64,000 bases of DNA. It comes from Sabellastarte sp. h YS-2021. Lineage: Eukaryota; Annelida; Polychaeta; Sabellida; Sabellidae. Position numbers and translations under genes: made by a program. The notes below the pieces were generated by a model. That model saw nothing but the letters and a program-made list of their open reading frames with translations. It made no database searches and was not told the DNA's origin. This document shows, in pieces, positions 21,263 through 33,100 of this stretch; within the stretch, counting starts at the first letter, position 1, and the number at the start of each line of letters is the position of its first letter. Location: assembly GCA_964017235.1 (NCBI GenBank), contig OZ024931.1, positions 103,558,221 through 103,622,220 on the forward strand. The letters are read 5' to 3'.

Positions 21263-22516
21263 CTAGTTACTGGCCTGTGGCTGCTTATTTCCTTGTCTGT
21301 GCTTTGCAGTGCATTTAGATTCTGGATGAGGAAAATTTTTACCTTGCTTGCTGCAGTATGTACAGAAATGCGAGTAGCTTCCGTGGTGGTTCTCATGTGT
21401 ACATGAGCCCTCATTAAAAAATTTACATGGTCTTCTGCCTGTTGATGGTTGGTTGGAGACTTGAGTGTGGGCCATGGCTATCTGTGATGAGCTCAACCTG
21501 TTTATGGCCCACTGTGTTGCATCTGCCCAAGATAGGTGGCCCTCCTCCACCTCGTGCATGGAGGAGGCCCAAGCTGTCCTGACTGCCGGCCAGGGCAGGG
21601 ATGTAGCATCCCGCATTGTGAAGATGACCTGTGAGAGAGCCTGCTTGACAAGAACTGGATCCGAGATGCTGTGTATATTGCAAAGTTGACCAGCAACCCA
21701 CTGGGGTAAGGAACGCTCGTCATATATAACCCTCTTTTTACCATTGGAGGAATGGAAGCCCTCATTGGGCCATCTGAGGTGGGGAGGGGCCACTACCGAG
21801 TCGTGTGTGTTATACCTTCCTGATTTTTTGACGGTTGGCTTACCTCTGGCTAGTTCAGATTGCAGGTTGCCCTCATATGATGCCAGAAGGTTGTTGACCG
21901 CCTCAGAGATGCCTGGGTTCCCTCTGAGATTCTGGATGCTTGGGATGACGGCGTCATGGCGATCCGGCAGCTGTCCCGCATTGTCCCGGGTATAGGTCAT
22001 GTGTTCCATCCCCTGGCTAGATTGGTGCTGCCTGGTGGGCTGCCCTTGGCCGTGGTGGGGACCTGCTACTGTGGCTGGCTGAGGATATTGTTGCCTGAAG
22101 TCATGTATATTCATATGGTCCCTCATTTGGTTGCCCATACCAGCCGATTGGGCGGGCTGTTGGGGTGAATTTGGCAGTGAAATCCCCCTGTGGTCGAATG
22201 CATGGGACCTAGGGTTAATGGGGGTGGAGTCTCGGGCTGCCTGTCTCTCCACTTTGTCCATTCTCTTCGATAGGGCATCATTTGATTCTTTAATGTCTTT
22301 AAGTATTGACAAAATGGCTTCGTTATCAGGATGGGAAACTGGCTGTTGTTTTTCTTTAACACAAGCAGTACTTACAGTCTTTTTGCTTTTCTGAACATAT
22401 GAACCATCGAGTTCAGAAGCCACCATCCTCTTTTGTTTTTTCACAGAAGTCCTGGCTCTTGCTGAGGCCGTTACCCTCTTCCTAGCATTTGGTATTTCCT
22501 TTTTAGATGAAGGCAT
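21263..22516 (-). CDS. DIRS element 1 gag-like protein
   Basis: A structural nucleic-acid-binding protein, 417 residues, from ATG at 22514-22516 to TAG at 21263-21265. The N-terminus is very basic (KKEIPNARKRVTASARARTS, KKQKRM), then a coiled-coil-like stretch (AILSILKDIKESNDALSKRM), a Gln/His-rich linker, and a conserved C-terminal half (WPNEGFH, QWVAGQL, AVRTAWASSMHEVEEGHLSW). The end carries a cysteine/histidine zinc-binding module, RPCKFFNEGSC followed by HFCTYC and HPESKC, which element 2 shares (ICKRFNEETC, ACFACF, HPELKC). It lies in the same frame as pol, separated only by the TAG, so readthrough to gag-pol is possible. Confidence 0.85.
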   Translation of the reverse strand: MPSSKKEIPNARKRVTASARARTSVKKQKRMVASELDGSYVQKSKKTVSTACVKEKQQPVSHPDNEAILSILKDIKESNDALSKRMDKVERQAARDSTPINPRSHAFDHRGISLPNSPQQPAQSAGMGNQMRDHMNIHDFRQQYPQPATVAGPHHGQGQPTRQHQSSQGMEHMTYTRDNAGQLPDRHDAVIPSIQNLRGNPGISEAVNNLLASYEGNLQSELARGKPTVKKSGRYNTHDSVVAPPHLRWPNEGFHSSNGKKRVIYDERSLPQWVAGQLCNIHSISDPVLVKQALSQVIFTMRDATSLPWPAVRTAWASSMHEVEEGHLSWADATQWAINRLSSSQIAMAHTQVSNQPSTGRRPCKFFNEGSCTHENHHGSYSHFCTYCSKQGKNFPHPESKCTAKHRQGNKQPQASN

Positions 22517-22590
22517 ATTGTATCCAATACTTTACTTGAGTCTATTTAAAATTTTGTTTGATAAAACACTAAAATTCCTTTTCCAATAAC

Positions 22591-22795
22591 TGAAATTTGC
22601 ATGTTAACACAATGGCTGCCAATTCAAATATGACCCTTGGTTGGATACAAAGCCAAATAAGGCACTGGCCTGATTTCTTATTGGATGACCAGAGGTCAAG
22701 AGTTCATTAGAGGCTATAAGCATACAAGTAGTTATAAGGTTAAGGTAGGAGTCAACTGTCAGAGCAGGCCCCTTACATGGCCGTGCTGAATACAG
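22591..22795 (-). repeat. DIRS element 1, split direct repeat A1 (upstream end)
   Basis: The 5' end of the element in transcription sense, and the other copy of A2. Its outer edge is GCTGAATACAG followed by host CCACCATATA. Promoter activity would be expected at or near here, but no core promoter motif is obvious. Confidence 0.93.
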
Positions 22796-22984
22796 CCACC
22801 ATATATTTTTACTCAATTGAAAGATTTCAAATTAAAGTTGAACCACTTTACCCAGCTCACTGATTTAAGAAAGTTTGCCAGTTGTAGTAAAATGTTCACT
22901 AGTTGAATTTCCTTTGAAAAGTTAAATTGCTATATAAACTTCAATTATTCTGGCCTGGCATGCTGTATACTTAGACTGCCAAAT

Positions 22985-23935
22985 TTCAATATTATTATTT
23001 GTAATGCCTACATGCCAAAAAGTATGTGTCCAGTCTTGATTCTATCAGTGAACTAAATAGAACTTACTATGATGTGTCAAGCATTATTAGCCGGTTTCCA
23101 AACCATCACATTGTAGTTAGAGGAGGTTTTAATACCAGTTTCCAGAGACCAGGTCATGCATTAAATCAGTTACATTCTTACATGGAAAGAATGGACCTCC
23201 AGTGTATTATTTTGTAGCTCCAATAACATCAAATTTAAATCTAAATAAATCATTGCGTGATGGAGACAATCTCTCTGATCATAACACAATGTACATCCAG
23301 CTAAATGTTTGAAGTAAAGCACATAGAGTGCCAAGCGGTACAATTACAAAATACTGGGAAAAGCTTCATCACATGAGATAGACCAGTATAAACTGATGTT
23401 AGGGGTTTTACTCAATGATATCAGTATTCCGATTAGTATACTCCAGTGAAACACTATTTCTTGTCAAAACAATGATCATTTTCAAGATATTGAGGTTTTC
23501 TATCAACACATGGTGGCTTCTTGTGTGAAGGATTGTAGTCAGTGTATTTCAAAGATGCAAAACAAACATTCAGCCGAAGACCAGTTAGTGGTTGGTCAAA
23601 ATCTGATGAACCTTTCAAACACAAAAGCATTTTTTGGAACTCCATTTGGCTAGAAAATGGTACTCCTACAACTGGATCCCTACATGCATCAACTATTGCA
23701 CAATTTCACGGTGTAATTAGACATGTCCAAAAGGTGAATGATCAAAGAATTTCTAATAGTCTAGCTACAAAAGTGCTGAACAGTAGATCAACTGAGATTT
23801 GGAGCATGACAGACATATTAAAGGTACATGTATATCTTTGCCAAATACAAATCATAATCATATTACAGGCAACAATAATATCAGTGAGTTACTTGTGTCT
23901 AAATACAACATATTTTATTGTGCTACAATAACTTA
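22985..23935 (+). pseudogene. LINE endonuclease and linker relic
   Basis: A non-LTR retrotransposon open frame in pieces. The first piece has an apurinic-endonuclease pattern: IIICNAYMPK, then YYDVSSIISRFPNHHIVV, RGGFNTSF (the usual GDFN has lost its Asp), and further on LSDHNTMYI (SDH box). The region between 23542 and 23830 matches the segment between endonuclease and RT (SIFWNSIWLENGTPTTG), then a tail NNNISELLVSKYNIFY near 23870. The reverse transcriptase is absent. Several stops and frame changes separate the pieces, so it is inactive. Confidence 0.7.
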
Positions 23936-24328
23936 TCATGTGAGACTAAGTGCTGTTCAGGAGGCTTCTGACAGCTTTGCCAACTCATGAAAAATGAGCA
24001 TATAATGATCAAACTGCCCATTCGGTGGCAGCACTTGCTGTCTCGGGGTGATGTAGATAGCGACGTAGTACACATCTTCCTTCTTCTACATACACATCAT
24101 TGAATACTGAAATTACGTCAAATCGTCAAGTTGTTTTTGAAAGAACATAGAATTCACAGAAAGGAGTAGTATGTCTAACGTATTTTACAGCTTAAACTCA
24201 ATCCCCGATTCTTGTAGTAAAGAATGGAGGCCTTGAATTGATTATGTATACAGCTTATATACAGGAACTGTACTTGTCGAAATAAAAATATTTTAGGGTT
24301 TTATCCCCAATGTGCTACATTCTCGACC

Positions 24329-24565
24329 TTTAATTTATTTATTTGGGGTTTTATGTCGCTTTCAACACTGTACAGGTCATATCACGACGGGTAGTTGGAA
24401 GGGCAGAGGAAACCAGTACATAGAGTTCGCTAGGGTTCTGTACTGTAAACTGCCGACCAACGGCAAGCAACTACCAGCTTTCCCACATAAGGCCTTGACG
24501 GGGATCGAACCCCGGCCTCAGAGATGGGAGGCGACAGTGCTACCACTCTGCCACCTTGGCCCCAC
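24329..24565 (-). repeat. tRNA-derived SINE, family A
   Basis: Reads on the minus strand: GGGGCCAAGGTGGCAGAGTGG (A-box-like) and GGGGTTCGATCCCCGTC (B box), a body including TTGCCGTTGGTCGGCAGTTT, and an end GCGACATAAAACCCCAAATAA. It matches the copy at 39499-39729 over most of its length. The open frames across it are not genes. Confidence 0.85.
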
Positions 24566-25300
24566 TTCTCGACCTTTAAGGTTAAAAGGTTAAAATGAAA
24601 CAAAAGAAAGCATTGAAAGGTTAAAATGAAACAAAAGAAAGCATTGAAAAAAGAGTCCTTTCGGTGAAGGAAAATCCCAGACAACTCCTTCATCTAGATG
24701 AACATGTGACTGTTAAATATTGGCAAATGGTAAATTTTGTGTAGTTTTGAAAACTTGAAGTAGATATTTGATGTGCACAACAGTATTCTATCATAATATT
24801 TAACGTGTTTTACACAAGTTCATCTCCCTTTTCAAACTAAGCGAATATTTAATGGACACTTGCAAAGCACTGTAGTTGGCAATTGTAGGGTATTGCCAAA
24901 CAGCCTTCTCTTCTGTGCATTTTGAACACTAGGACGCAGAAGAATTCATAGTGGTATCAAGAGTACCGGACGAAATGGCTGTGCATTCAAACATACTGTG
25001 TCAAAGTCCCTTGTTATACTTTTGTTGCTGATATTTTAAAATAAAAGAGAACCTAGAGATACTGCATTTTAATACAAACCAACCCATTTAATTGTCGAAC
25101 TCTCCACCCGACAATATCTTCCATTTCTAGAAATAGATTGTTCTAATCTAATCCATCACTCACCCATATATGTGTACATCAAATTTTGAGACTGTGAATA
25201 TAGTGTATTTTTCTCAGATAAAAACCCAAATTTTCATTGAACCTAAGCCCAGTAATACATAAAAAGATTTTAAAGATCGAAGTTTTATGTTCTGTTCAAC
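24566..25300. other. No feature recognised, except a short direct repeat
   Basis: AT-rich DNA. A 28-bp direct repeat (AAAGGTTAAAATGAAACAAAAGAAAGCATTGA-like) occurs twice at about 24587-24645. No coding signal is seen. Confidence 0.5.
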
Positions 25301-25580
25301 AGTCAGGGTCTTACTGGAACAAGTACTAGTTGTTAGCAAGTTTGGCATTTAATTCACAGGCTGTCACCTCTGTATGTGATCAACTCACAAAGGTGACAAA
25401 TGCTGAGACTTTGCCTTAATACTTCTAGAAGACTATGTAAAACTCCAACTTTACCCAACTTTGATCTGGTACTGACACCTTGCCTAAACTGCGGAGCCTT
25501 AAAACCCGCATTTGCACAGGGTATGGTCACCACTACTTGGTTTTATATTTGGCTGTTGAATGGGATATGAAATATCAACT
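25300..25580 (+). repeat. SINE family B relic
   Basis: GTTAGCAAGTTTGGCATTTAA, CAGGCTGTCACCTCTGT and the end wording GGCTGTTGAATGGGA match the better preserved copy at 49573-49728, with a large diverged or inserted middle. Confidence 0.55.
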
Positions 25581-26061
25581 TTGAACTTATATCTTAATTA
25601 TGTTTCTGTTATAAAATTGTCATAAAATGTAAAGGATATTCACAAAAGAAATGATGAATGAAAAGGCAGAAAGCACTCAAATCTTAACTATTAAATAAAT
25701 TGTTTATGAAGATGATGGCAATAAGAAGTTTGAATATTTTTATTTCCACATACTTATTTGATATATGGCAAACATAATTCTTAATAGGCTGGTAAAATCT
25801 ACAACAATATTAATGCATTAAAATGAAGGTTTTTACTTTGATGTTTCAACTTTTTCAACGGGTAATAAGATTATTTCAACCAAACTGAGAATTATTTATT
25901 TTGTTTTGTCAATATGTCACATTTGTTCATTAACTAGTTACTACTTGAAGGATAAATAGTATATCATATGGAACAGTTTGATAATGTTTTTGTATTGTGC
26001 TTTATAAATAGTGATTAAAGTTTAATGAATTATTACAAATTACATACATTGTCAATATTTA

Positions 26062-27781
26062 TGTTGGAACCCAACTTAAGAGTCAGCCCATCTTAGGATG
26101 GGCTATAGCCCAACTTAGGATCCTTAAGATCTTAAGATGGGCTAGCCGATCTTAAGATGGGCTAGAACATATTAGCCCAACTTAACATAATAAAACTCAT
26201 GAATGATTTTTATGTGGAATATAATATATACTATTTACAAGGAATTTATTTTTCATGAAAAATATGATATTAACATAAAACTTAACTGACCCTTGTACAG
26301 AAGTACTTTGTACTTCTTTTTTTTTATTTTATATAAATATGTTTGACTTATCTAACCTCAACAAAAAGTGTTTAATTGCAGAAAATAAAATGAATTGTGT
26401 TTCCTGAGCCTTGAAGGCATTAAAATATTCCTTTGATTTCGGTTTAATTGTCTTTCATTGCAATGATTTCTTAATTGGATTAGTCAAACAACACACAGGC
26501 GCATAAAATAAAAAAATTGACAAAATAATACACATTGCAAATAAAATTGGTGTTTTCTATTAGGTTAAATGGATAAATGTCCATTTAAGAACTTTGCATT
26601 AAACATTTGAAAATTATGATTTAATTAATCAGTTTATAAACATGTAGCAGCCCCAAAACACCTAAAAAGAGTCCTACAACAATGCCAAATTAATCCTGTT
26701 AGCTAGTCACTCAACCAGACTTGAAAGAAATCAAGTTCAAAAGAATGAAACAGAATCAATGATGCATCTGTTTGTTCATTGTTCACATGTTGTTAACCTA
26801 TGGACATCCTTGGAGTCATGGATATACTCTTCTACACGTAAAAGATTAATATTTTCACAAGAAGATATTATTTTAGGCTACTTATACAATGATAATAACT
26901 ACTATCCCGCAAATACCATCATAGCTGTCACAAAGATTTATATTTTCTCGAGTGCAGTACATGGGGCTATCCCAAACATCAATGCTTTGAAGCACAAGCT
27001 TCAGAAACAATTTAAAGATCAGCATCATGTAAATATGGAGATGAATAGGACTGATAAATGGAACATTCAAAAGAATGCTACAACAAAAGGTAAATCTAAT
27101 CCAGTTTCCAAGTCACACACATAGTCAAACAAATCAACTTAAAAGAATGTTGAAACAACAGATATATCCCAATCTGATCCAGTTGCCTAATAACTCCCCA
27201 CAAGTGAAACAAATCAAGCTGAAAGCAGTGGTTGATTAATAGACACTTTATGACCTAATGACCCTCCCATTGTCAAATTAACCGAGACAGAGTCTTGGAA
27301 CATTGCAATTATTACTATCAATGCATGAGGTAAAGAAAAGAAGTAACAATTAAGTAAAAAATAAGCAAATAATATTTAAATTACAAAAATAAAAACTACG
27401 TGTGAAAATTAAGTTGGGCTAATGTCTGTTCCGAAACCTTCAGATGAGATCAGCACAACAAATCTTAAATAATATTTCAGAAACATATATTGTATAATTG
27501 AAGATATAAGTATTTAAATAAACTAGCACAGTTTCATTCAATTTCATGATTAAAAGCACCAATGGAATGTGACATAACAAATTAATATTAAACTAGCTCG
27601 TTAATATTAAATTTTAGCTTCAAAATCATTCCTGAGTTTACTTACCCTAAGTTAGGCTAATATTTTCTAGCCCATCTTAAGATGGGCTTAGCCCATCTTA
27701 AGATAGGCTACTCAACTTAGGATCCTAAGTTGGGCTATAGCCCATCTTAAGATGGGCTGACTCCTAAGTTGGGCTCCAACA
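26062..27781. mobile_element. TIR element of 1.72 kb with hairpin-rich ends and TTTA target duplication
   Basis: The ends are TGTTGGAACCCAACTTA and TAAGTTGGGCTCCAACA, flanked by TTTA at 26058-26061 and 27782-27785. The inverted ends extend about 125 bp and are themselves built from AGCCCATCTTAAGATGGGCT palindromes. The interior is AT-rich, with a LINE tail fragment as its only protein signal. The superfamily is unassigned. Confidence 0.8.
26759..27124 (+). pseudogene. LINE reverse-transcriptase C-terminal tail relic
   Basis: The frame starts inside a LINE tail: MMHLFVHCSHVVNLWTSLES matches the H-L-F-x-C-x-x-V-x-x-L/F-W block that follows the RT in many L1-like or Tx1-like LINEs, and IILGYLYN and ITVAKIYIF-like segments follow. 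Residues after about 90 are low-complexity and polar. No RT domain is present. It lies wholly inside the TIR element at 26062-27781. Confidence 0.6.
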
Positions 27782-27785
27782 TTTA

Positions 27786-29702
27786 TATTCAAGTATATAA
27801 CACAGTTTATTATCTTTTTCACCTTAAAGAGCCTGTAGAACCAAATTTAACATACCACTTTTTTATTTGTATATAAAGTACATTCCCACACAACGACATT
27901 TACACTTCTCCCAGTTGCACCAGGGCAATGTTTATGCCACTATTTTGACTTTTGTCACTGAAATTTCTCACCCTCTTTGAAGAAAAAACTCAAGGCCAGA
28001 AGTCCAAAGAATGTGTGTACTAGGTCCTTGCACATAAACACACTGTAACAGTAAAGTATTCTTGTATTTATTTCGTGGCATTTAAAATCTAATTATGTCT
28101 TCTGATGTTGAAAATTGTCATGCATAGATTCAGAAATTGGTACTAGTGAAAATAAATCAAATTTTAGCAATGATAATAGTTATAAAAATAAAGGAAGCAC
28201 TGTGCTTTTATAAATTTGAACCCTTTCTGTCTGATGATGACAGTAAATGAATATACTGAAAATGAAGATATGAATATAAATGATATCAATGCTTCTTATA
28301 TCAGTAATATTTAGATAACAAAATACTGTATGTTATGCAAACTATTTCAAAAGTTAACAAGATTTTGTAATCCGATCCATATACAAAGTCATATAGGAGG
28401 CTAATGATTTTAAACCTGGCTTTGTATAGGTTTACTTAATATAATTTCTTTACAGAATGTTTAGCACAATAATAATTACTTAGATGGCACCATTGCTATT
28501 AATAATGAAAATAAATAAATAAATAAACAAAATATAGTATTGTAAATAATCCTTGCAATTACATATCTCTTATTAGTTTTTTGTCAAACATCACTTCAAA
28601 GCTTGGTTTTGCTGGTTTTTTGTATAAATTTTAGAAACTCTGTTTGCTCATAAAGCTTGTGTATATTATATAAGAAACATGAGAATTTCTGACATCAAAA
28701 TTCAAACCATGGCTAGGCATGTTTTAGCTAAACTACCATAGTTGACTTGATAAAGAGGAAAGTAGTATTAGGTAAACAAAAAAAGAGGGGATGATTATAA
28801 TTCTTCAAAGTAATCGAAAAATTTGGACCCACAATTTGATTTTGCAGAAGAATTATTCTGTCATAATTTAAATTCTGAATGAATCATATTCATAATGAAT
28901 GTAGACAAATTTTTGAATACTGTAAATAAAGTTTCAATCAATTAAGTTTAGTCAACAGAATTATAAATTCTGCTAACTGAACTTGATATTCTTCTAAACC
29001 ACTGCAATACAAGGATTGGAAATTCTGTCAAATAATTTCAAATTCTGCCATAAGAGTTAAAGTTCTATCATGACATTTTCATGTGATATAAATGTGTGCA
29101 TGATCAAACTCATAGAAGTTGATATTCTTGTAATTACAGCATTTATCAAGAAATTTTATAAAACATAAACGTAATCAATATTGAAACAAGGTATTATTGA
29201 CTATATTTGAGTGAGATGTCAAATGAAGAGCCATATACATAATTTAATCTAAATATTATTTAATATCAAGTTACTCAAAGAATTATTTCATGTCCATTGT
29301 CACTATTGTCACCTTTTATTGTGTACTTGTGCTTGTATTTCTTTTTTTTTTTGCTGTATGGGTTTTCAGTTTATAAAATGTGCAAGAAATACTATCTTTG
29401 AGTTATTATTGGCTATTTACTCAAGTAGAATAACTTTTATGTCAATTAAAACAATTTGTGTGCACCAGACAAAAATTTTACTATACAGTTTATAGTGCAA
29501 TATTACTAGGATATAAGTGGCCCCTGAGAAAACAATCCATTCTCATACGGCACAGCATTCTGCTAACATGGCTGTTTATGTTCAAAAGCTGGGGGGGAGG
29601 GGGGCTGCACAAAAATGGAAATATTTTTCAAAATGTTGTATGTGGGTGTTTTGTTTATGTGGTTTTTAACTGGTTGTGTTAAGTTGTGTTTGAGGGTGCT
29701 AT
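27786..29702. other. AT-rich DNA, no feature recognised
   Basis: About 1.9 kb of very AT-rich sequence with short AAATAAAT runs (near 28505) and no supported genes or repeat ends. Confidence 0.55.
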
Positions 29703-29826
29703 AGACTGATCTGATCCCATCAAAAGATTCCCAGCCGATGATTTCCTATAAGTTGGTGTCACATTGCAAACTTCTAGGAACAAAAATAAGCGAGTTATAA
29801 GCACTTTTAAGTTTGGCTATCCTCTA
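29703..29826 (+). repeat. Isolated satellite monomer
   Basis: Nearly identical to one unit of the array at 30830-31360 (CTGATCCCATCAAAAGATTC through AAGTTTGGCTATCCTC), although Harbinger sequence separates them. Confidence 0.85.
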
Positions 29827-30134
29827 ACTTTGTAGGTCATTTCATCAGTGAACATAGAATAAAACCAGTCTGACTTCCTCACAACCCTTGTCAATTTAAA
29901 GAATGAACTTTCCCATTTGTGAAACATTTTCGATTTACACACTAATGAAGAGGTGTTTTGGCAGAAACTCTGGTTGAAACACTAGGTTTGCATTAGTTTT
30001 AACAGAGGATATGCAAAATTAATTTGGAGTGAGGTAAAACAATGCTTATTGAATAATGTCTAGTGGGAGATACATGGTTGTAAAGTCCAAGTTTAGCATG
30101 CTTGTCTGGTTTCTGTTCCAGATGTTCATGTAAA

Positions 30135-33100
30135 TAACAGGGTAACTATGGATTTTTGAGGGTCGGGAGCACTGCTTACATAGTCGGTTAAGATCGGCTG
30201 GGATTTGATGGCTTATCAGGTGGATATGTAAAAATATCAAACATGTTTGATAATTCCCCGACCCACACCAACTCTGTATCCAGATCTTGGCTCTGCACAT
30301 CTGAAAACCATCCTGTTGTGAGTCTCTATGACTTGTCGGACAAACTTCCCGTCTTGTATTGCACTGCAACTATCTTGTTTGCAACAACTTATCAGACATA
30401 AACTGATCATACTTGAAAGGAAAGCTGCATGTTGTAAACACTACTGATCTGGCTTGGTTATTTCCTGTCAAGATGGGAATTCTCCAAGTCCTCAAACATA
30501 GGGTCAATAACATCTCAGCAAGACAAGCCAGAAACACATCACGACAACACGTAAACAGAAACCAACAAGACAGTTACAGCAACAAACAAGCCAGGAACTA
30601 TGTAGAACACTTCTGCAATTTATGAGTATATAAAGCAATTCAGTCTGTGCACTTCATCACTTGGAATATGGCATCTCACAGACACATCTAGCAGCGTTTA
30701 AAGATAGGTCTTTTGTTTTTACAAATTAACTAACTAGACCTACGCATCGGAGAACCAATGCAATTTTGTATCCACCAGAAGGACAACTCACCAAAACCAG
30801 TGAACCATTGTTTGACCTTGAAAGAGGAGCCAAAGGGCAAATCTAACAACATCAGAAGATTTCAAGTTGGTTTCACATTACAAACCTCTAGGATCAATAG
30901 TAAGCGAGTTATAAGCACTTTTAGGTTTGGCCATCCTCATTTCATGTTGAAGGAGGGGCTCAAGTTCAAATCTGATCCCATCAAAAGATTCCCAGCCGAT
31001 GATTTCCTATAAGTTGGTGTCACATTGCAAACTTCTAGGAACAAAAATAAGCGAGTTATAAGAACTTTTAAGTTTGGCTATCCTCGTTTAAACTTGAAGG
31101 AGGGGCACAATGTCAAATCTGACCACACCAAAGATTCTCAGTCCATGATTTCCTCTAGGTTGGTTTATCATCCCAAACCTCTAGGACCAATAATTAGCTA
31201 GTTATAAGCACTTTTAAGTTTGGCTATCCTCGTTTGGCCTTTAAAGAGGGGTCCAAGGTAAAATCTGACCAGAAGATTTGCAGCACATGATTACCTATAG
31301 GTTGGTTTCACATTGCAAACCTCTAGGACCAATAATAAGGGAGATATGGGCACTTTTAAAGTACACTATGTGGGTTACTTCGGCACTCCATGGATGACCT
31401 TGAATTAAGCGCTTCAAGGTCAAATGTCTGCAAGGTTGTAGAGGATATATATAATTGTTATACATATATCACCTATGAAGATATTCAACCTTCTACCTAT
31501 GATAAACCTTCAGTAGAAAAATGTAGTTAATTTTCAAAGAAATACCCACGGCGGCTATCTTGTAATTTCAGTCCCAGAGAAGCTTACCCCCCAGTAAAGA
31601 TATCCTGCAAATTTGGTGAACCTGGCTGGTGTAGTTTCCTCTGAGAGCATTAATGCTAAAAATCTCTCTACGCGCGGCGGTGTAGCGAACACTAAACCAA
31701 AGTATCCACCGGATGCCTCCGGTTGGATGTTGAAATACAAGTTCGGCTGACTTGTAGTTAGGATTTTGTATTTTACAAATGCTGCTTTTACAAAGCAAAA
31801 GAGGTCCAAAGATGGGCAGAAGAGTGAGGAAGATAGAAGTTCCACCTGCAGAGTTTGAGTTGGGGGATACTGCTCCTGACATACAGAGAAAGAGGAAGGA
31901 GAGGAAGGCAAGAGAGAGGCAGGAAGAGGATCGGAAACAGAGGGAGGAAGCCAGGAGGCTGATGCTGTGAAACTTCTAAGCAGCATCCAGAGCAGGGCAG
32001 AGGATAGAACCCGTCAGCACCAGCAACATAGCAACATACACTTTCTAGGAGCCCTAGTGCAGTTTCAACATTTGTGCCATAGTCATTTCAACAGCCACAG
32101 CAACCAGCACCAGCTGCAAGGGGATACATCTTAACCATCCCAGAGTCAGATGCCAGCAAGCCAGGTCAGCCAGCCAGCTCAGCAGAGCCATGTGGCAACC
32201 AAATGACAGCAGGAACACAGAGGGCAGCTGACTTCCTTCGAAGTTGCTGACGACCAAAAACCAAGGTCTTCAAGACCGCTTACTTTTACACTGATTCTGA
32301 CAAAGCACTTCAACCCACTGTCAGTTTCCTCTGCCACAGGTGAAGAAAGTCAACATAACACAATATAGTCAACCTCTTTGGGAGTTCCCAACATATCAGC
32401 ACACTGCATCCGTTTTCACCACCCAACCCACAACACACCACCTCTCCTCCAACCACCATCACACAGGAAGAACATCAGCAGCCAGCCCCTTTTCACTCTT
32501 CTCCACAGTCAGCCAACACCAAACAGCAGCAGCAATAGAACCACTGCACTTGCCTAAAACTGGTCCTTTTCAGAACCACTGCTGTAAAATAATTCAATGT
32601 CCTTTTCAGAACCACCTGAATCTTCCAAAAATAATAAATAAGCTACATGTTTTTAAAAAATCCTAAAGAAAGAAGCATTACACCGCCCACACCAAACACT
32701 TTACCCCCAAACACACACAAAACCCCCCAAAATGAGTGAAAAGTTGTGTGAGTACATGAAAATTTGAAGTTAAAAAAACTTAAAATTTTTCGAAATCTGA
32801 CTTCAAACATTTCTAACTTAGGAAATAAAGTAAAATAATGGGACGAAGAAATTAAAAAAAGAGACTTTAGCCACAAAAACTGGGGCAACGCAACTCCCTG
32901 GATCCCTAAAAATAAAAAAACTTTCCCTTTTTGAAGCTTGGACATTTGGGGAAAGTGTTTTGACCTTTGGATCCGACCTTTTGACTTTTAACCTTTGAGA
33001 AACTGTTGAGGTTCCCCAAATATTTTGAGTATTTGAAACTTAAAAATATCTTGCAAATTATCTTCTGATTTGGTTTGAAATAATTTTGAAAACTTGTTGG

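Larger units (their letters stand above)
16237..22795 (-). mobile_element. DIRS-order (Ngaro/PAT-like) tyrosine-recombinase retrotransposon, complete
   Basis: Read on the minus strand, the layout is A1 (22795-22591), gag, pre-RT, RT-RNase H, tyrosine recombinase, B1 (17504-17320), A2 (17322-17118), a 696-bp spacer, and B2 (16421-16237). A1 matches A2 with one visible mismatch in 205 bp, and B1 matches B2 over 185 bp. This split-direct-repeat structure is what the recombinase-based DIRS group uses instead of LTRs. No methyltransferase domain lies between RNase H and recombinase, and no hydrolase frame is seen, so the exact lineage is open. The near-identity of the repeats means the insertion is young. 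Confidence 0.95.

Noticed and set aside
21423-22394. Several overlapping frames on both strands
   Set aside because: Shadows of the element 1 gag frame, which has the conserved cysteine module.
24312-24693. Frames of 87-93 codons
   Set aside because: They cross a SINE and match the frame at 39451-39792 for that reason only.
31555-31986. 143- and 104-codon minus frames
   Set aside because: In Harbinger-relic sequence, overlapping each other, with no recognisable domain.
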